64,000 bases of DNA, taken from the NCBI GenBank assembly GCA_902612605.1, contig CACMDY010000001.1, positions 124,001 to 188,000 of the forward strand, given 5' to 3'. The position numbers were made by a program, and so were the translations under genes. How positions within the stretch are numbered: the first letter of the stretch is position 1; each line of letters starts with the position of its first letter. Below the pieces are notes generated by a model. The model saw only the letters and a list, made by a program, of their open reading frames with translations. It was not told where the DNA came from and did no database searches. Shown here one piece after another: positions 16,975 through 26,782 of the stretch. The stretch comes from an uncultured Pelagibacteraceae bacterium (GTDB lineage: Bacteria; Pseudomonadota; Alphaproteobacteria; Pelagibacterales; Pelagibacteraceae).

Positions 16975-17685
16975 ATGAGTCACTTAATACTTGTTAGACA
17001 TGGTCAAAGCGAATGGAATTTAGAAAATAAATTTACAGGATGGGTCGACGTTGAGCTTGCACCACAAGGTAAATTAGAAGCCTGTAAAGCTGGAGAGTTT
17101 ATAAAAAAATTAAATTTAGACATAAAACATTTTTATACTTCATATCAACTAAGATCGATTGATACCTTAAAACTAATTTTAAATACGATCAGAGTAAAAC
17201 CAAATAATATAATTAAGGCCTGGCAATTAAATGAAAGGCACTACGGTTCACTTACAGGATTAAATAAAGATGAAATGAAAAAAAAATTAGGAGAAGAAGA
17301 AGTTCACAAATTCAGAAGATCTTGGGATAATCCGCCAAAACCATTGAATACAAATAGTCCATATCATCCAAAAAATATAAGTATTTATAACGATATACCT
17401 CGCGACTTAATTCCAGATACAGAGTCCCTAAAAGATACTTATGATAGAGTTGTGCCCTATTTTATTGAAAACATAGAAAAAAAATTACACGATAACATAA
17501 TTATATCTGCTCATGGTAATTCTATTAGATCGCTTTTAAAATATTTATTTAAAATTGATGACAATAAAATTTCCAAACTTGAAATACCAACCGGAAATCC
17601 TCTACTTTTGAAATTTGAAAAAAAAAATTTAAAAGAAGCTAAATACCTCGATCAAAGTAGATCTAGGGATTTAATTAAATTCTAA
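16975..17685 (+). CDS. gpmA: 2,3-bisphosphoglycerate-dependent phosphoglycerate mutase
   Basis: This 236-residue protein has the histidine phosphatase signature VRHGQSEWN with the phosphorylated His at residue 9. KFTGWVDVELAPQG, LNERHYGSLTGLNK and the second catalytic His in SAHGNS are dPGM hallmarks. It interconverts 3- and 2-phosphoglycerate in glycolysis/gluconeogenesis. It is a single gene between the VanZ-like gene (divergent) and a convergent nucleotidyltransferase gene that it overlaps by 4 bases. Confidence 0.96.
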   Translation: MSHLILVRHGQSEWNLENKFTGWVDVELAPQGKLEACKAGEFIKKLNLDIKHFYTSYQLRSIDTLKLILNTIRVKPNNIIKAWQLNERHYGSLTGLNKDEMKKKLGEEEVHKFRRSWDNPPKPLNTNSPYHPKNISIYNDIPRDLIPDTESLKDTYDRVVPYFIENIEKKLHDNIIISAHGNSIRSLLKYLFKIDDNKISKLEIPTGNPLLLKFEKKNLKEAKYLDQSRSRDLIKF

Positions 17686-18374
17686 CCTTTTTGTAGAAGT
17701 TTTTCGTAAATCTCTTTATCCGTCAAATGTAGAAATTCAATATTACTCTCGAAACCATGCAAATTTTCCTTTTCAATGTAGTTGTCCCAAATGTCATTCA
17801 TCGAAAATATTTTTTTTGATAAATTTTTAAATATATTTTTATTTATAATTTGACATCCCGTATAAATATAATTTTTGTCATTATTTTTATTTAAATTGTT
17901 ACCATCTAGAGAAAAATCGCCTTTAAATCTTTTATCAAAACTTAAATCTTTTTTTACAACCATTAAAATATTTTCTAAGTTATTTTTAAAATATATATTT
18001 TCCATCTTCATAATTTCATTTGCATATTCAGTGTTCCAAATTGTATCAGGATTAAAAACTATAAAATCTGTTTCAACTGAATTATTTACTACATTTAAAA
18101 GACCACCCCCTGTATCTAATATTTCTTTACCATCTTCTATAATTTGAATTTCTAAACCAAAATTATTTGAAAAAATGAAATCTTTTATTTTATCACTTAA
18201 ATAGAAAGTATTCATTTTTAAAGATTTTATTTCTAATACTTTTATCAAGTTTATAGTATTTTCTAATAAGCTAATCTCATTAATTTTTAAGAGTGGTTTT
18301 GGTGTTTTCTCAGTTAATGGCATTAATCTTTTTCCAAATCCTGCACATAAAATTATTGCTGTTTTAATTTTCAT
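17682..18374 (-). CDS. Sugar-phosphate nucleotidyltransferase, MurU-like
   Basis: This 230-residue protein has the nucleotidyltransferase start LCAGFGKRLMPLTEKTPKPLL (residues 10-30), with the G-x-G-x-R-L-x-P-L-T loop, and a later DTGGGLLN. Its closest context is MurU, N-acetylmuramate-1-phosphate uridylyltransferase, because it sits directly downstream of an AmgK-like sugar kinase and tsaE, a conserved alphaproteobacterial order. Together, AmgK and MurU return MurNAc to UDP-MurNAc and bypass fosfomycin-sensitive MurA. Mannose-1-phosphate guanylyltransferase is the alternative. Its start overlaps the kinase stop by 4 bases. Confidence 0.78.
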   Translation of the reverse strand: MKIKTAIILCAGFGKRLMPLTEKTPKPLLKINEISLLENTINLIKVLEIKSLKMNTFYLSDKIKDFIFSNNFGLEIQIIEDGKEILDTGGGLLNVVNNSVETDFIVFNPDTIWNTEYANEIMKMENIYFKNNLENILMVVKKDLSFDKRFKGDFSLDGNNLNKNNDKNYIYTGCQIINKNIFKNLSKKIFSMNDIWDNYIEKENLHGFESNIEFLHLTDKEIYEKLLQKG

Positions 18375-19303
18375 ATTTTTTTTATTCTTGGGTTTTTTTG
18401 TAGAAAATTTTTTAAATCATGGAAATTTGGATTATTTTTAATACGATTATCTATTAATTTCCACGCATAAGGTATTAATTTTAGATATTTTCTTTTTTTA
18501 TCTCTTTTTGCAAGTCTTGTGAATATACCAATTATTTTTAGATTTCTTAAAACAGATAAAATTTCAAAATCATTAATAAATTTAGATTCATTTTTATACT
18601 TAAATTTACTAAGAAATACTTTTAAAAGATTTGACTTAAAACTATTTGAAGTTTTAATTCTTACATCATCTATAAGTGAGGCCAAATCATATGCTGGATT
18701 ACCCAAGACAGCATCTTGACTATCTATTAAAGCGATTTTATTTTTATAATACATCATGTTTGAGACGTGAAAATCTCTATGTACAAACACTTTGTGTTTG
18801 ATTTTTAAATTTAAATACAAATTGTCTATTATTTTTTTGAGATTTTTTTTTAAATGTCCTTTTTGAATAATTAATTTATTTTCTGCTAAGTACCAATCCA
18901 AAAAAAGGTATGACTCTTTAAGTATTTTAGCTTTTGAATAGTTTGATAAATTAAATTTTTTTTTAAGAAAATTTTGAGTTTTAAAATTTTTAATTTTTTG
19001 AATTTGATATAAAATTTTTAGTATTCTTTTGTATTCATTTAATTTAGTTTTTGAGGATTTAATTTTATCCAACATGTTTTTATTGCCGAAATCCTCAATT
19101 TCTATAAAATTTTTTTTATAATTTTGACTAATTAAACCTGGTGCTAATATTTTATTTTTAATCAATATTTTGTTAACTGCATCATAATTTAACAGGTTTG
19201 ATCGCTTTTGAATTTTGCTATAAACTAATACTGAATTATTTGTTCTATAAAATCGTCTAAAAGATGCATCTCCTGATAGTTTTTTAAATTTTTTCAAATT
19301 CAT
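18371..19303 (-). CDS. Aminoglycoside-phosphotransferase-fold sugar kinase, AmgK-like
   Basis: This protein of about 310 residues has the APH kinase fold: an early GDASFRRFYR nucleotide-loop motif, the catalytic HRDFHVSN (H-x-D-x5-N pattern) and the metal-binding Asp in LIDSQDA. The ATG at 19303 is preferred over a TTG 15 bases upstream because the family starts close to the GDAS motif. AmgK phosphorylates the anomeric carbon of MurNAc/GlcNAc. The function is inferred from fold and from the tsaE-kinase-nucleotidyltransferase order. The protein is very Lys- and Asn-rich. Confidence 0.8.
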   Translation of the reverse strand: MNLKKFKKLSGDASFRRFYRTNNSVLVYSKIQKRSNLLNYDAVNKILIKNKILAPGLISQNYKKNFIEIEDFGNKNMLDKIKSSKTKLNEYKRILKILYQIQKIKNFKTQNFLKKKFNLSNYSKAKILKESYLFLDWYLAENKLIIQKGHLKKNLKKIIDNLYLNLKIKHKVFVHRDFHVSNMMYYKNKIALIDSQDAVLGNPAYDLASLIDDVRIKTSNSFKSNLLKVFLSKFKYKNESKFINDFEILSVLRNLKIIGIFTRLAKRDKKRKYLKLIPYAWKLIDNRIKNNPNFHDLKNFLQKNPRIKKI

Positions 19304-19766
19304 TAAAATTAAAATCAATATTATTAGATATAATTAAGTACCTATTTTCAAGCTTTTCATCATATTCAAATTTTAATGTAAAAGTACTTTCTATATTTTG
19401 ACCCAAGATTTCAGGCCACTCAATTAATCTAGCATAATCTTCTGAGTTTTCATTAATTCCTAAGTTATTTAATTCTTTTTTATCTTTAATTCTGTAAAGA
19501 TCAAAATGTCTAACTATCAAAGAATTAATCTCATATTCATTTATAATATTAAAAGTTGGACTAGGTATTTCTGTTTTTTCTAAGCCATTTTTTGTTTGAA
19601 GATAATTAATTAGATACCTAATAAATGTAGTCTTGCCAACTCCAATGTTTCCATAAAAAAGCAAAGTTGTATTTTTGCTAACTTTACTTGCAATTTTTTC
19701 AGCAATTTTTTGTGTGATAATTTCTTTTGAAATATCTATTTTGCTACTTTTAGTAGCGATAGGCAT
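19284..19766 (-). CDS. tsaE: tRNA threonylcarbamoyladenosine biosynthesis ATPase TsaE
   Basis: This 160-residue P-loop protein has Walker [10 protein letters not shown] (about 39-47) and the TsaE motifs IPSPTFNI and HFDLYRI. It helps TsaB/TsaD make t6A37 in tRNAs reading ANN codons. The start lies 17 bases inside the end of ahcY and its stop overlaps the AmgK-like gene, so it belongs to the ahcY-tsaE-kinase-nucleotidyltransferase transcript. It is close to the family's usual length. Confidence 0.94.
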   Translation of the reverse strand: MPIATKSSKIDISKEIITQKIAEKIASKVSKNTTLLFYGNIGVGKTTFIRYLINYLQTKNGLEKTEIPSPTFNIINEYEINSLIVRHFDLYRIKDKKELNNLGINENSEDYARLIEWPEILGQNIESTFTLKFEYDEKLENRYLIISNNIDFNFNEFEKI

Positions 19767-21036
19767 CTGGTTTATAAGGTCCTTCTGGTGTTACACTTAT
19801 ATATTTTGCTTGATCATCTGATAATTTGGTTAGTTTAGCTCCAACTTTTTCTAAATGAAGTCTGGCTACTTTCTCATCTAAATGTTTAGGTAAAACATAT
19901 ACTTTTTTCTCATATTTGTCTGAGTTATTCCATAATTCTATCTGAGCTGTTACTTGATTTGTAAAAGAAGCACTCATTACAAAACTTGGGTGTCCTGTTG
20001 CACATCCAAGATTAACCAATCTACCTTCTGCTAATAAAATAATTCTTTTTCCGTCCGGCAATGTAATTTCGTGAACTTGTGGTTTTATTTCATCCCATTT
20101 ATAATTTTTAAGAGCATCTACTTGGATTTCATTATCAAAGTGACCAATATTGCATAGAATTGCTCTATCTTTCATTTCTCTCATATGGTCAGCTGTCACA
20201 ATATCTTTATTTCCTGTTGCCGTAACAACAATGTCGGCTTCTTTTATCATCTCATCCATTAAAACTACTTCATAACCTTCCATTGCAGCTTGTAGAGCAC
20301 AAATTGGGTCTGTTTCTGTAACCATAACTCTTGCACCGCTTTGACGAAGAGAAGCAGCGCTTCCCTTTCCAACATCTCCAAATCCAGCTACAATAGCTAC
20401 CTTACCTGACATCATGACGTCAGTCGCTCTTTTAATTCCATCAACTAAACTTTCTCTGCAACCATATAAATTGTCGAACTTAGATTTTGTAACTGAGTCA
20501 TTAACATTTATTGCTGGGACAAGTAAATTTCCTTCACTTTCCATTTTTTTTAATGCTAAAACTCCTGTAGTTGTCTCTTCTGATAAACCTTTAACATCAT
20601 TTAATAATTCTTTATAATCTTTGTGCATCAATGCTGTAAGATCGCCACCATCATCAAGTATCATATTTGGTTTCCAGCCATCTTTTCCTTCAATAGTTTG
20701 CTTTACACACCACCAATATTCTTCTTCTGTTTCGCCTTTCCAAGCAAATACAGGAATGCCAGCTTTTGCAATTGCTGCTGCTGCATGGTCTTGTGTCGAA
20801 AAAATATTACATGAGGACCATCTTACTTCGGCTCCTAACTCAACTAAAGTTTCTATTAAGACAGCTGTTTGTATTGTCATGTGTAAACAACCAACAATCC
20901 GAGCTCCATTTAAAGGTTTTTTACCCTTATACTCTTCTCTAAGAGCCATTAATCCTGGCATTTCAGTTTCAGCCAGTGAAATTTCTTTTCTTCCAAATTC
21001 CGCTTGGGATATATCTTTTACTTTAAAATCTTCCAT
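19750..21036 (-). CDS. ahcY: Adenosylhomocysteinase
   Basis: This 428-residue enzyme shows the NAD-binding Rossmann motif GFGDVGKG, the substrate region [17 protein letters not shown] and the diagnostic C-terminus [10 protein letters not shown]. It hydrolyses S-adenosylhomocysteine to adenosine and homocysteine, clearing the inhibitor of methyltransferases and feeding methionine synthesis. It is the shorter bacterial form. Only 44 bases separate it from the ChvG gene upstream on the same strand, so there is no room for a large riboswitch, and read-through from chvI-chvG is likely. Confidence 0.97.
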   Translation of the reverse strand: MEDFKVKDISQAEFGRKEISLAETEMPGLMALREEYKGKKPLNGARIVGCLHMTIQTAVLIETLVELGAEVRWSSCNIFSTQDHAAAAIAKAGIPVFAWKGETEEEYWWCVKQTIEGKDGWKPNMILDDGGDLTALMHKDYKELLNDVKGLSEETTTGVLALKKMESEGNLLVPAINVNDSVTKSKFDNLYGCRESLVDGIKRATDVMMSGKVAIVAGFGDVGKGSAASLRQSGARVMVTETDPICALQAAMEGYEVVLMDEMIKEADIVVTATGNKDIVTADHMREMKDRAILCNIGHFDNEIQVDALKNYKWDEIKPQVHEITLPDGKRIILLAEGRLVNLGCATGHPSFVMSASFTNQVTAQIELWNNSDKYEKKVYVLPKHLDEKVARLHLEKVGAKLTKLSDDQAKYISVTPEGPYKPDAYRY

Positions 21037-21080
21037 AGAAAGAGGCTTTTAACAATTTCACTTAATATATCAACAAAGAT

Positions 21081-22613
21081 TTATGCTTCTGGGAAAATTA
21101 TTTCAATTCTTGCCCCTTTATCTTTATTATTAGATGCGTTGATTTCACCACCATGAATTTCAACTAAATTTTTGACAATATTTAATCCCAAACCCGAATG
21201 TTCTCCAAAGTTTTCAGGTCTATTACTATAAAATCTATTAAATATCTTATTTGTATCCTTTTCACTAAATCCAGATCCCTGGTCAACGACAACTAATTTA
21301 ATTTTGTCATTTTTATCTTTTGATATTTCAACGGTAATTTCTTGATTATTTTCACTAAAAGAAATTGAGTTTTCTAATAAGTTTGCAATAATTTGTTCAA
21401 TTCTATTTTCTATCCCTAAGATACTATAATTTTTAATTCCATTAGATTTCAATTTAATTCCAATCGATTTTTTTGTTTCATAGATACTGTTAAAATCGTC
21501 AACAACAGATTGAGCAATCTCTTTTAAATTTAATTTTTGCATTTTCTCAGAGGAAATTGCAGCCTCATCTCTTAGCATTTGAGAGTAATCAGTTATTAAT
21601 CTTTCAATTCTCTCTACGTCATGTGATACTATATTAATTAATTTGTTTCTTTGAGATTTATCATTTGTTTCAGAAATTATCTCAGAGGCACTTTTTAGAG
21701 ATGCTAAAGGATTTCTGATTTCATGCAAAAGATCTGTTGAATAATTTTCTGCTGTAGTAATTCTTTTGTTTAATTCATTAGTCATTTCATCAAGAGAATT
21801 TGATAATTTTCCCAATTCGTCATTTCTTTTTTTTATATTTCCAATATTGGTCTTTTCCTTACTTTTGTTTTTTATAATATTTGTATATTGGACCAAATTT
21901 TTAATTGGTTTTAAGAAGTATCTATTTAATACATATGAAAAAATTAAAATTACTAATGCGACAAGCAAAGCAGTTCTGATGATAAAGTTTCTTCTTTCAT
22001 CTATTGCAACCTTTATTTCATTGGCATTTTCAGTAATGGCTAAATAGCCTATTGTTTTGTTTTCACTGACTACATTTTTAACAGTTACTAATAAAAATTG
22101 ATCATAGTATTCTTTAGAGTAAGTTAACGGTTTTCCATAATCTGATGAATATGAGTACTTTTTTAAATCTTCAAATATTTCTTTACTTTCAAAGCTTTTA
22201 TTACTCTCTTCCAAATTCTTATTTTGAATACTTTGATTATTTAAGTCACTCATTTCAATTATGTTTAGACTTCTTGAGAAAGCATTTGGATCTAAGTCTA
22301 ATGTGTCGGTATCTCCTAATAGATTAAATTCACTATCAAATATCTGTACTCTATCTATACTTTGAAATAAAAATTTAGTGGAAAACAGAAACTCTCTAAT
22401 ATCTTCAGATGAGAAATTTATTTTTAAACGATCAATATTTTCTGTTGTATTATCAATAATTTTTATGTGCGAGGCAGTTTTATTTTTAATGAGCGTAGGT
22501 TTTACTGTGTTAAGGTAAAATAATGTTAATACACCTATCACTAAAAAAACAATAAAGTTGATAACTAAGAATTTTTTTAAAATAGATTGATTATTAGATT
22601 TTGAAGTAGCCAT
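21081..22613 (-). CDS. chvG: Sensor histidine kinase, ChvG-like
   Basis: This 510-residue protein has membrane helices at about 14-36 and 211-230 flanking a periplasmic sensor region of about 170 residues. A HAMP linker, the phospho-acceptor His 297 in LLHEIRNP and a C-terminal ATPase domain (DQGSGFS, GLGLNIVKNL) follow. The order chvI-chvG-ahcY matches alphaproteobacterial ChvG/ChvI, which sense acid or envelope stress in relatives. The stop of the regulator gene and this ATG share one base, so the pair is coupled. The signal sensed here is unknown. Confidence 0.88.
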   Translation of the reverse strand: MATSKSNNQSILKKFLVINFIVFLVIGVLTLFYLNTVKPTLIKNKTASHIKIIDNTTENIDRLKINFSSEDIREFLFSTKFLFQSIDRVQIFDSEFNLLGDTDTLDLDPNAFSRSLNIIEMSDLNNQSIQNKNLEESNKSFESKEIFEDLKKYSYSSDYGKPLTYSKEYYDQFLLVTVKNVVSENKTIGYLAITENANEIKVAIDERRNFIIRTALLVALVILIFSYVLNRYFLKPIKNLVQYTNIIKNKSKEKTNIGNIKKRNDELGKLSNSLDEMTNELNKRITTAENYSTDLLHEIRNPLASLKSASEIISETNDKSQRNKLINIVSHDVERIERLITDYSQMLRDEAAISSEKMQKLNLKEIAQSVVDDFNSIYETKKSIGIKLKSNGIKNYSILGIENRIEQIIANLLENSISFSENNQEITVEISKDKNDKIKLVVVDQGSGFSEKDTNKIFNRFYSNRPENFGEHSGLGLNIVKNLVEIHGGEINASNNKDKGARIEIIFPEA

Positions 22614-23311
22614 TATTTAACGTTCCAACGATAACCACTACCATATCTGGTCTCTATCGCTGAAAAGTTATTATCTACTTTTTTAAACTTTTTTCTAATC
22701 CTTTTTACGTGACTATCTATTGTTCTATCTTCAATATCTGTGTCTTCTCTGTAAGCAACATCCATTAATTGTGATCTTTCTTTAATAATTCCAGGTCTTT
22801 TTGCTAATTCCTTTACAATTAAGAATTCTGTCGTTGTTAACTTATCTGGTAATTGCTTGCCATCCCATTCACACTCTAGCTGTGAAGGGTCAAGTTTTAA
22901 TTTTCCATGTGAAATTATATTTCTATTATCCTCTAAATTATTATCTTTTTTTCTAAGTTGAACACGAATTCTTTCAATAAGAACTTTAGTTGAAAAGCCA
23001 CCTGATTTTTTTACAAAATCATCAGCCCCTAGTTTTAGTCCTAAGAGCTCATCCACCTCTTCATCTTTTGAGGTTAAAAAGATAACGGGCATAGATGTTT
23101 TTTTTCTCAATTTTTTTAACAATTCTTCTCCATCCATTCTTGGCATTTTAATATCTATAACTGCAAGGTCTGGGGGATTTCTTGACAAACCTATTAAGGC
23201 ACTTTCTCCATCCAAATAAGTTTGAATATTAAAACCCTCTTTCTCTAGAGCAATACTTAAGCTAGTTAATATATTTCTATCATCATCAACAAGGGCAATA
23301 GTTTGTTTCAT
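22613..23311 (-). CDS. chvI: Response regulator, ChvI-like (OmpR family)
   Basis: This 232-residue regulator has a receiver domain (about 1-115) with acidic pocket DD (9-10), phospho-acceptor Asp 53 in VIDIKMPRMDG and a conserved Lys near 105. A winged-helix OmpR-type DNA-binding domain follows, ending in ETRYGSGYRW. Its kinase partner is encoded next. The KLTTTEF and DRTIDSHVKRIRKKF segments are typical of ChvI-like proteins. It is the first gene of the regulator-kinase-ahcY set. Confidence 0.92.
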   Translation of the reverse strand: MKQTIALVDDDRNILTSLSIALEKEGFNIQTYLDGESALIGLSRNPPDLAVIDIKMPRMDGEELLKKLRKKTSMPVIFLTSKDEEVDELLGLKLGADDFVKKSGGFSTKVLIERIRVQLRKKDNNLEDNRNIISHGKLKLDPSQLECEWDGKQLPDKLTTTEFLIVKELAKRPGIIKERSQLMDVAYREDTDIEDRTIDSHVKRIRKKFKKVDNNFSAIETRYGSGYRWNVK

Positions 23312-23362
23312 GTTTAACTATAAAAATACTAAAATGTTTAAAATTGGGCAATTAAATGTTTA

Positions 23363-26128
23363 TTAATGAAGCTCTCCCCAGTTATCTCCTATGTTTACAT
23401 CTACCGATAATGGTATTGAAAATGAATGCAAATCACTATCTTTCACACTTGTCATAATATCTTTAATCTTTTTAGACGCAGATTTAGTACCATTATCGAT
23501 TACCTCAAAAATCAATTCATCATGAATTTGAAGCAACATATTAAATTCATTTGTTTTTTTAGTATCAAGCTCATCGTTGATTCTAATCATAGCAAGTCGC
23601 ATTATTTCTGATGCAGATCCTTGGATAGGTGCATTTATAGCTGCCCTTTCTTGAAAATTTCTAACATTAAAATTTTTGTCATTGATTCCTGGAATATGAG
23701 TTTTTCGACCAAAAATATTTCTTACATATCCACTTTTTCTACAGAATTTAATTGTGTTATTCATGTATTCTTTAATTTCTGGAAATTTAATAAAATATGA
23801 ATTTAGAAATTCTTCGGCTTCATTGTTTGATACACCAATTTGTTTGGCCAAACCATATTGAGATATTCCATAAATTATTCCAAAATTAATAGCTTTCGCT
23901 TTTCTCCTCATATCAGCATCAATTTTTTTTATGTCTGCACCAAAAACCTGGCTAGCGGTTAATGAGTGAATATCCTCATTATTTTTAAAAGCTTTTTTTA
24001 GTTCTTTTACATCAGCTAGATCAGCCAAAATTCTCATTTCGATCTGATTATAGTCTGCTGATATAAGTTTTTTATTTTTTTCTGATATGAAGGCTTTACG
24101 AATATCTTTGCCCTCCTCAGTTTTAATAGGAATATTTTGTAAATTTGGATCACTTGATGCAAGTCTACCTGTTGTAGTAGCTGCTAACAGAAAAGATGTA
24201 TGCACTCTTTTTGTATTGGGATTTAAATGCTCTGGCAAAGAATCTGAATATGTATTTTTCAATTTACTAGATTGCCTCCATTCTAAAACCAATTTAGGAA
24301 ATTCATTCCCTTTGTAAGCTAAATCCTCTAGAACTGCTGCACCAGTTGCAAAACTCCCCTTTTTTGTCTTTTTTAGCGATGCAATTTTGAGATCATTATA
24401 CATTATTTCACCCAACTGTTTAGTCGATGCAATATTAAATTTTTTTTTTGAAATTTTAAAAATTTGTTTTTCTAAATCTTGAAGTTTTTTTTCAAACTTA
24501 ACAGATAATTTTTTAAGAAAATTATTATCCAATTTTATGCCATTGATTTCCATTGATGCTAAAATTTTAATTAAAGGTTTTTCGAAAATTTCATAAATAT
24601 TTAGTAATTTTTCAGATTTAAGCGATTTCAAAAATATTTTATATAAACGGTAAGTTATATCAGCATCTTCTGCCGCATAATCTTTTGCAATATTTAACTC
24701 TACTTGACTGAATTTAATTTCTTTTTTTCCAGATCCAACAAGATCTTTATATTTAATTGTTTTGTGACCAAGATGAATATCTGAAAGGGTATCCATATTA
24801 TGTCTATTTTTCCCAGCATCTAAAACGTATGACATCAACATTGTATCTTCCATGCTTTGAATATCTATATCCCTTTTACGAAATATTATGTAATCGAATT
24901 TAATATTTTGCCCAATTTTTTTTAAACTTTTATCCTCTAAATATGGTTTTAAAATTCTCAAAACATCTTTTTCATTTAGATTATTTTTATCAATATGACC
25001 TGTTGGAATGTAACAAGCTTTACCTATTTTGCTAGAAATTGAGATACCAACTAAATTTGCCTGATGAGGGTCAAGAGAATCTGTTTCAGTATCAATAGAA
25101 AATTCACCAGCTTCTTCGGCTTCTTGCATCCAATCTTTTATTTCAGATAAATTTTTTATCAAAACATATTTATCTTTTGATATTTTAGATGTTTCTTTTT
25201 TGACTTCTATTTCATCACTAAATTTGGATTGACCATACGTCGAAATTGCCGAACTCAATAACCTATTAAATTCCATTTCTCTCAAAAAATTGTATAACTT
25301 GTCTACGTCTACTTTTTTTAGAACAAAGTCAGTTAATTTGTCTTTCACCGGAACATCATTTTTTAATGTGACCAGTTTTTTACTTACCAGAGCCTTATCT
25401 TTATTTTCTAAAAGTGTTTCTCTTCTTTTATTCTGTTTTATTTTATTTGCGTTTTTGAGAAGGTTTTCTAAATTTCCATATTCCTTAATTAATTCTGCTG
25501 CTGTTTTTACACCAATACCTGGAACGCCAGGTACATTGTCTGTACTATCCCCTGCTAGTGATTGAACATCAATTACTTTATCCGGTCCAACCCCAAATTT
25601 ATTGATTACATCGTCATTAGATATAAATTTATTCTTCATTGGATCGTATATACGAACCTTTTTTTTGAAAAGTTGCATTAAATCTTTGTCAGATGATACA
25701 ATTGTAACCTTTGCACCTTCATCTAATATTTGCTCTACATAGGTGGCTATCAAATCATCTGCCTCGTAATTTAACATTTCTATAGAGGGTAAATTGAATG
25801 CTAATACTGACTTTCTAATATAATCGAATTGTGGAATTAGATCATCAGGAGCATCAGACCTATTTCCTTTATAATCTGAATATATTTCGTTTCGAAAATT
25901 CTTTCTTGCAGAGTCAAAGATTACTGCAAAATGAGTTGGTTTTTCTAAATTTTCGCTAGATTTAGAGTCCTCTAATAATTTAAACAGCATGTTACAAAAT
26001 CCACTTACTGCTCCTACTGGCAAACCATCACTTTTTCGTGTTAATGGTGGCAATGCATAATAGGCTCTAAATATGTATCCGGACCCATCGATAAGATAGA
26101 AATGATCTGTTTTTTTAATTTTACCCAT
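23363..26128 (-). CDS. polA: DNA polymerase I
   Basis: This 921-residue protein has three domains: a 5'-3' exonuclease (about 1-290, with GSGYIFRAYYALPPLT), a 3'-5' exonuclease (about 320-500, with FSIDTETDSLDP, so the proofreading acidic residues are kept) and a family A polymerase. Motifs A (SADYNQIEMRILA), B (RRKAKAINFGIIYG) and C (LQIHDEL) are intact. It fills gaps in repair and Okazaki-fragment processing. It is transcribed from its own promoter at 26154-26182, divergent from bioY. Confidence 0.97.
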   Translation of the reverse strand: MGKIKKTDHFYLIDGSGYIFRAYYALPPLTRKSDGLPVGAVSGFCNMLFKLLEDSKSSENLEKPTHFAVIFDSARKNFRNEIYSDYKGNRSDAPDDLIPQFDYIRKSVLAFNLPSIEMLNYEADDLIATYVEQILDEGAKVTIVSSDKDLMQLFKKKVRIYDPMKNKFISNDDVINKFGVGPDKVIDVQSLAGDSTDNVPGVPGIGVKTAAELIKEYGNLENLLKNANKIKQNKRRETLLENKDKALVSKKLVTLKNDVPVKDKLTDFVLKKVDVDKLYNFLREMEFNRLLSSAISTYGQSKFSDEIEVKKETSKISKDKYVLIKNLSEIKDWMQEAEEAGEFSIDTETDSLDPHQANLVGISISSKIGKACYIPTGHIDKNNLNEKDVLRILKPYLEDKSLKKIGQNIKFDYIIFRKRDIDIQSMEDTMLMSYVLDAGKNRHNMDTLSDIHLGHKTIKYKDLVGSGKKEIKFSQVELNIAKDYAAEDADITYRLYKIFLKSLKSEKLLNIYEIFEKPLIKILASMEINGIKLDNNFLKKLSVKFEKKLQDLEKQIFKISKKKFNIASTKQLGEIMYNDLKIASLKKTKKGSFATGAAVLEDLAYKGNEFPKLVLEWRQSSKLKNTYSDSLPEHLNPNTKRVHTSFLLAATTTGRLASSDPNLQNIPIKTEEGKDIRKAFISEKNKKLISADYNQIEMRILADLADVKELKKAFKNNEDIHSLTASQVFGADIKKIDADMRRKAKAINFGIIYGISQYGLAKQIGVSNNEAEEFLNSYFIKFPEIKEYMNNTIKFCRKSGYVRNIFGRKTHIPGINDKNFNVRNFQERAAINAPIQGSASEIMRLAMIRINDELDTKKTNEFNMLLQIHDELIFEVIDNGTKSASKKIKDIMTSVKDSDLHSFSIPLSVDVNIGDNWGELH

Positions 26129-26153
26129 AATTTAATTTATAATAAATTGACGT

Positions 26154-26182
26154 ATTATAGTAAGAATAAAACATCCTGTTAA
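26154..26182 (-). promoter_or_regulatory. Sigma-70-type promoter of polA
   Basis: On the minus strand a -35 TTAACA (26182-26177; one mismatch to consensus) is followed by a 17-base spacer and a perfect TATAAT -10 (26159-26154). The predicted start point is about 20 bases before the polA ATG. This is a sequence match only, but both boxes and the spacing are near ideal. Confidence 0.6.
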
Positions 26183-26228
26183 TAAATATTAGTGGATTAA
26201 ACTTTATTAAAATAGTAATTTAAAGCTA

Positions 26229-26780
26229 ATGGAATTAGTAAATTCAATTTCTAATAATAAAATAATTAAAATCATAATATTTGCATTAATAGGTTCTATT
26301 TTATTGACAATATCTGCAAAAATTAAAATACCTTTTTATCCAGTTCCTATGACTATGCAAACATTTATAGTTTTGTTTTTAGGAATTTCCTTTGGATATA
26401 AAGTTGGGGTACTTTCGGTAGTTTTTTATTTGATAGAAGGAATTATGGGATTGCCGGTATTTTCTAACTCACCAGAGAAAGGAATAGGATTAGCTTATTT
26501 TGTTGGTCCCACAATGGGATATTTAATAGGTTTTATATTTGCATGTCTGATAGCAGGCATATTTACATACGATAAAAACCATATATTAAATTTTTTAAAA
26601 ATTATAATTGCAACATCAGTAATATATATTTTGGGTATTTTGTGGCTTGGAAATTTAATCGGTTGGGATAAACCAATATTAGAATTTGGTGTTTACCCAT
26701 TTCTTTATGCTGAATTATTTAAGATATTATTACTAACAGCTTTAGTTAATAAAATTATTAAACTTAGAAAATATATTTAG
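26229..26780 (+). CDS. bioY: Biotin transporter BioY
   Basis: This 183-residue protein has about six membrane helices and the BioY motifs KIPFYPVPMTMQTF (about 31-44) and GPTMGYLIGF. BioY is the substrate-binding S component of biotin ECF transporters and in some bacteria works without the BioMN energising module. No bioM or bioN is present here. It fits a biotin-auxotroph or uptake strategy common in marine oligotrophs. The upstream 100 bases hold the polA promoter on the other strand; no BirA operator is obvious. Its end lies 2 bases from the end of the opposing regA gene. Confidence 0.9.
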   Translation: MELVNSISNNKIIKIIIFALIGSILLTISAKIKIPFYPVPMTMQTFIVLFLGISFGYKVGVLSVVFYLIEGIMGLPVFSNSPEKGIGLAYFVGPTMGYLIGFIFACLIAGIFTYDKNHILNFLKIIIATSVIYILGILWLGNLIGWDKPILEFGVYPFLYAELFKILLLTALVNKIIKLRKYI

Positions 26781-26782
26781 AA

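Noticed and set aside
20414..21052. Several plus-strand open frames opposite ahcY
   Set aside because: They lie wholly inside the well-conserved adenosylhomocysteinase gene on the other strand, have no recognisable domains and no ribosome-binding sites, so they are shadows of the real gene.
21037..21080. SAH riboswitch upstream of ahcY
   Set aside because: Only 44 bases lie between the ChvG stop and the ahcY start, too short for the SAH aptamer, and no conserved core is visible.
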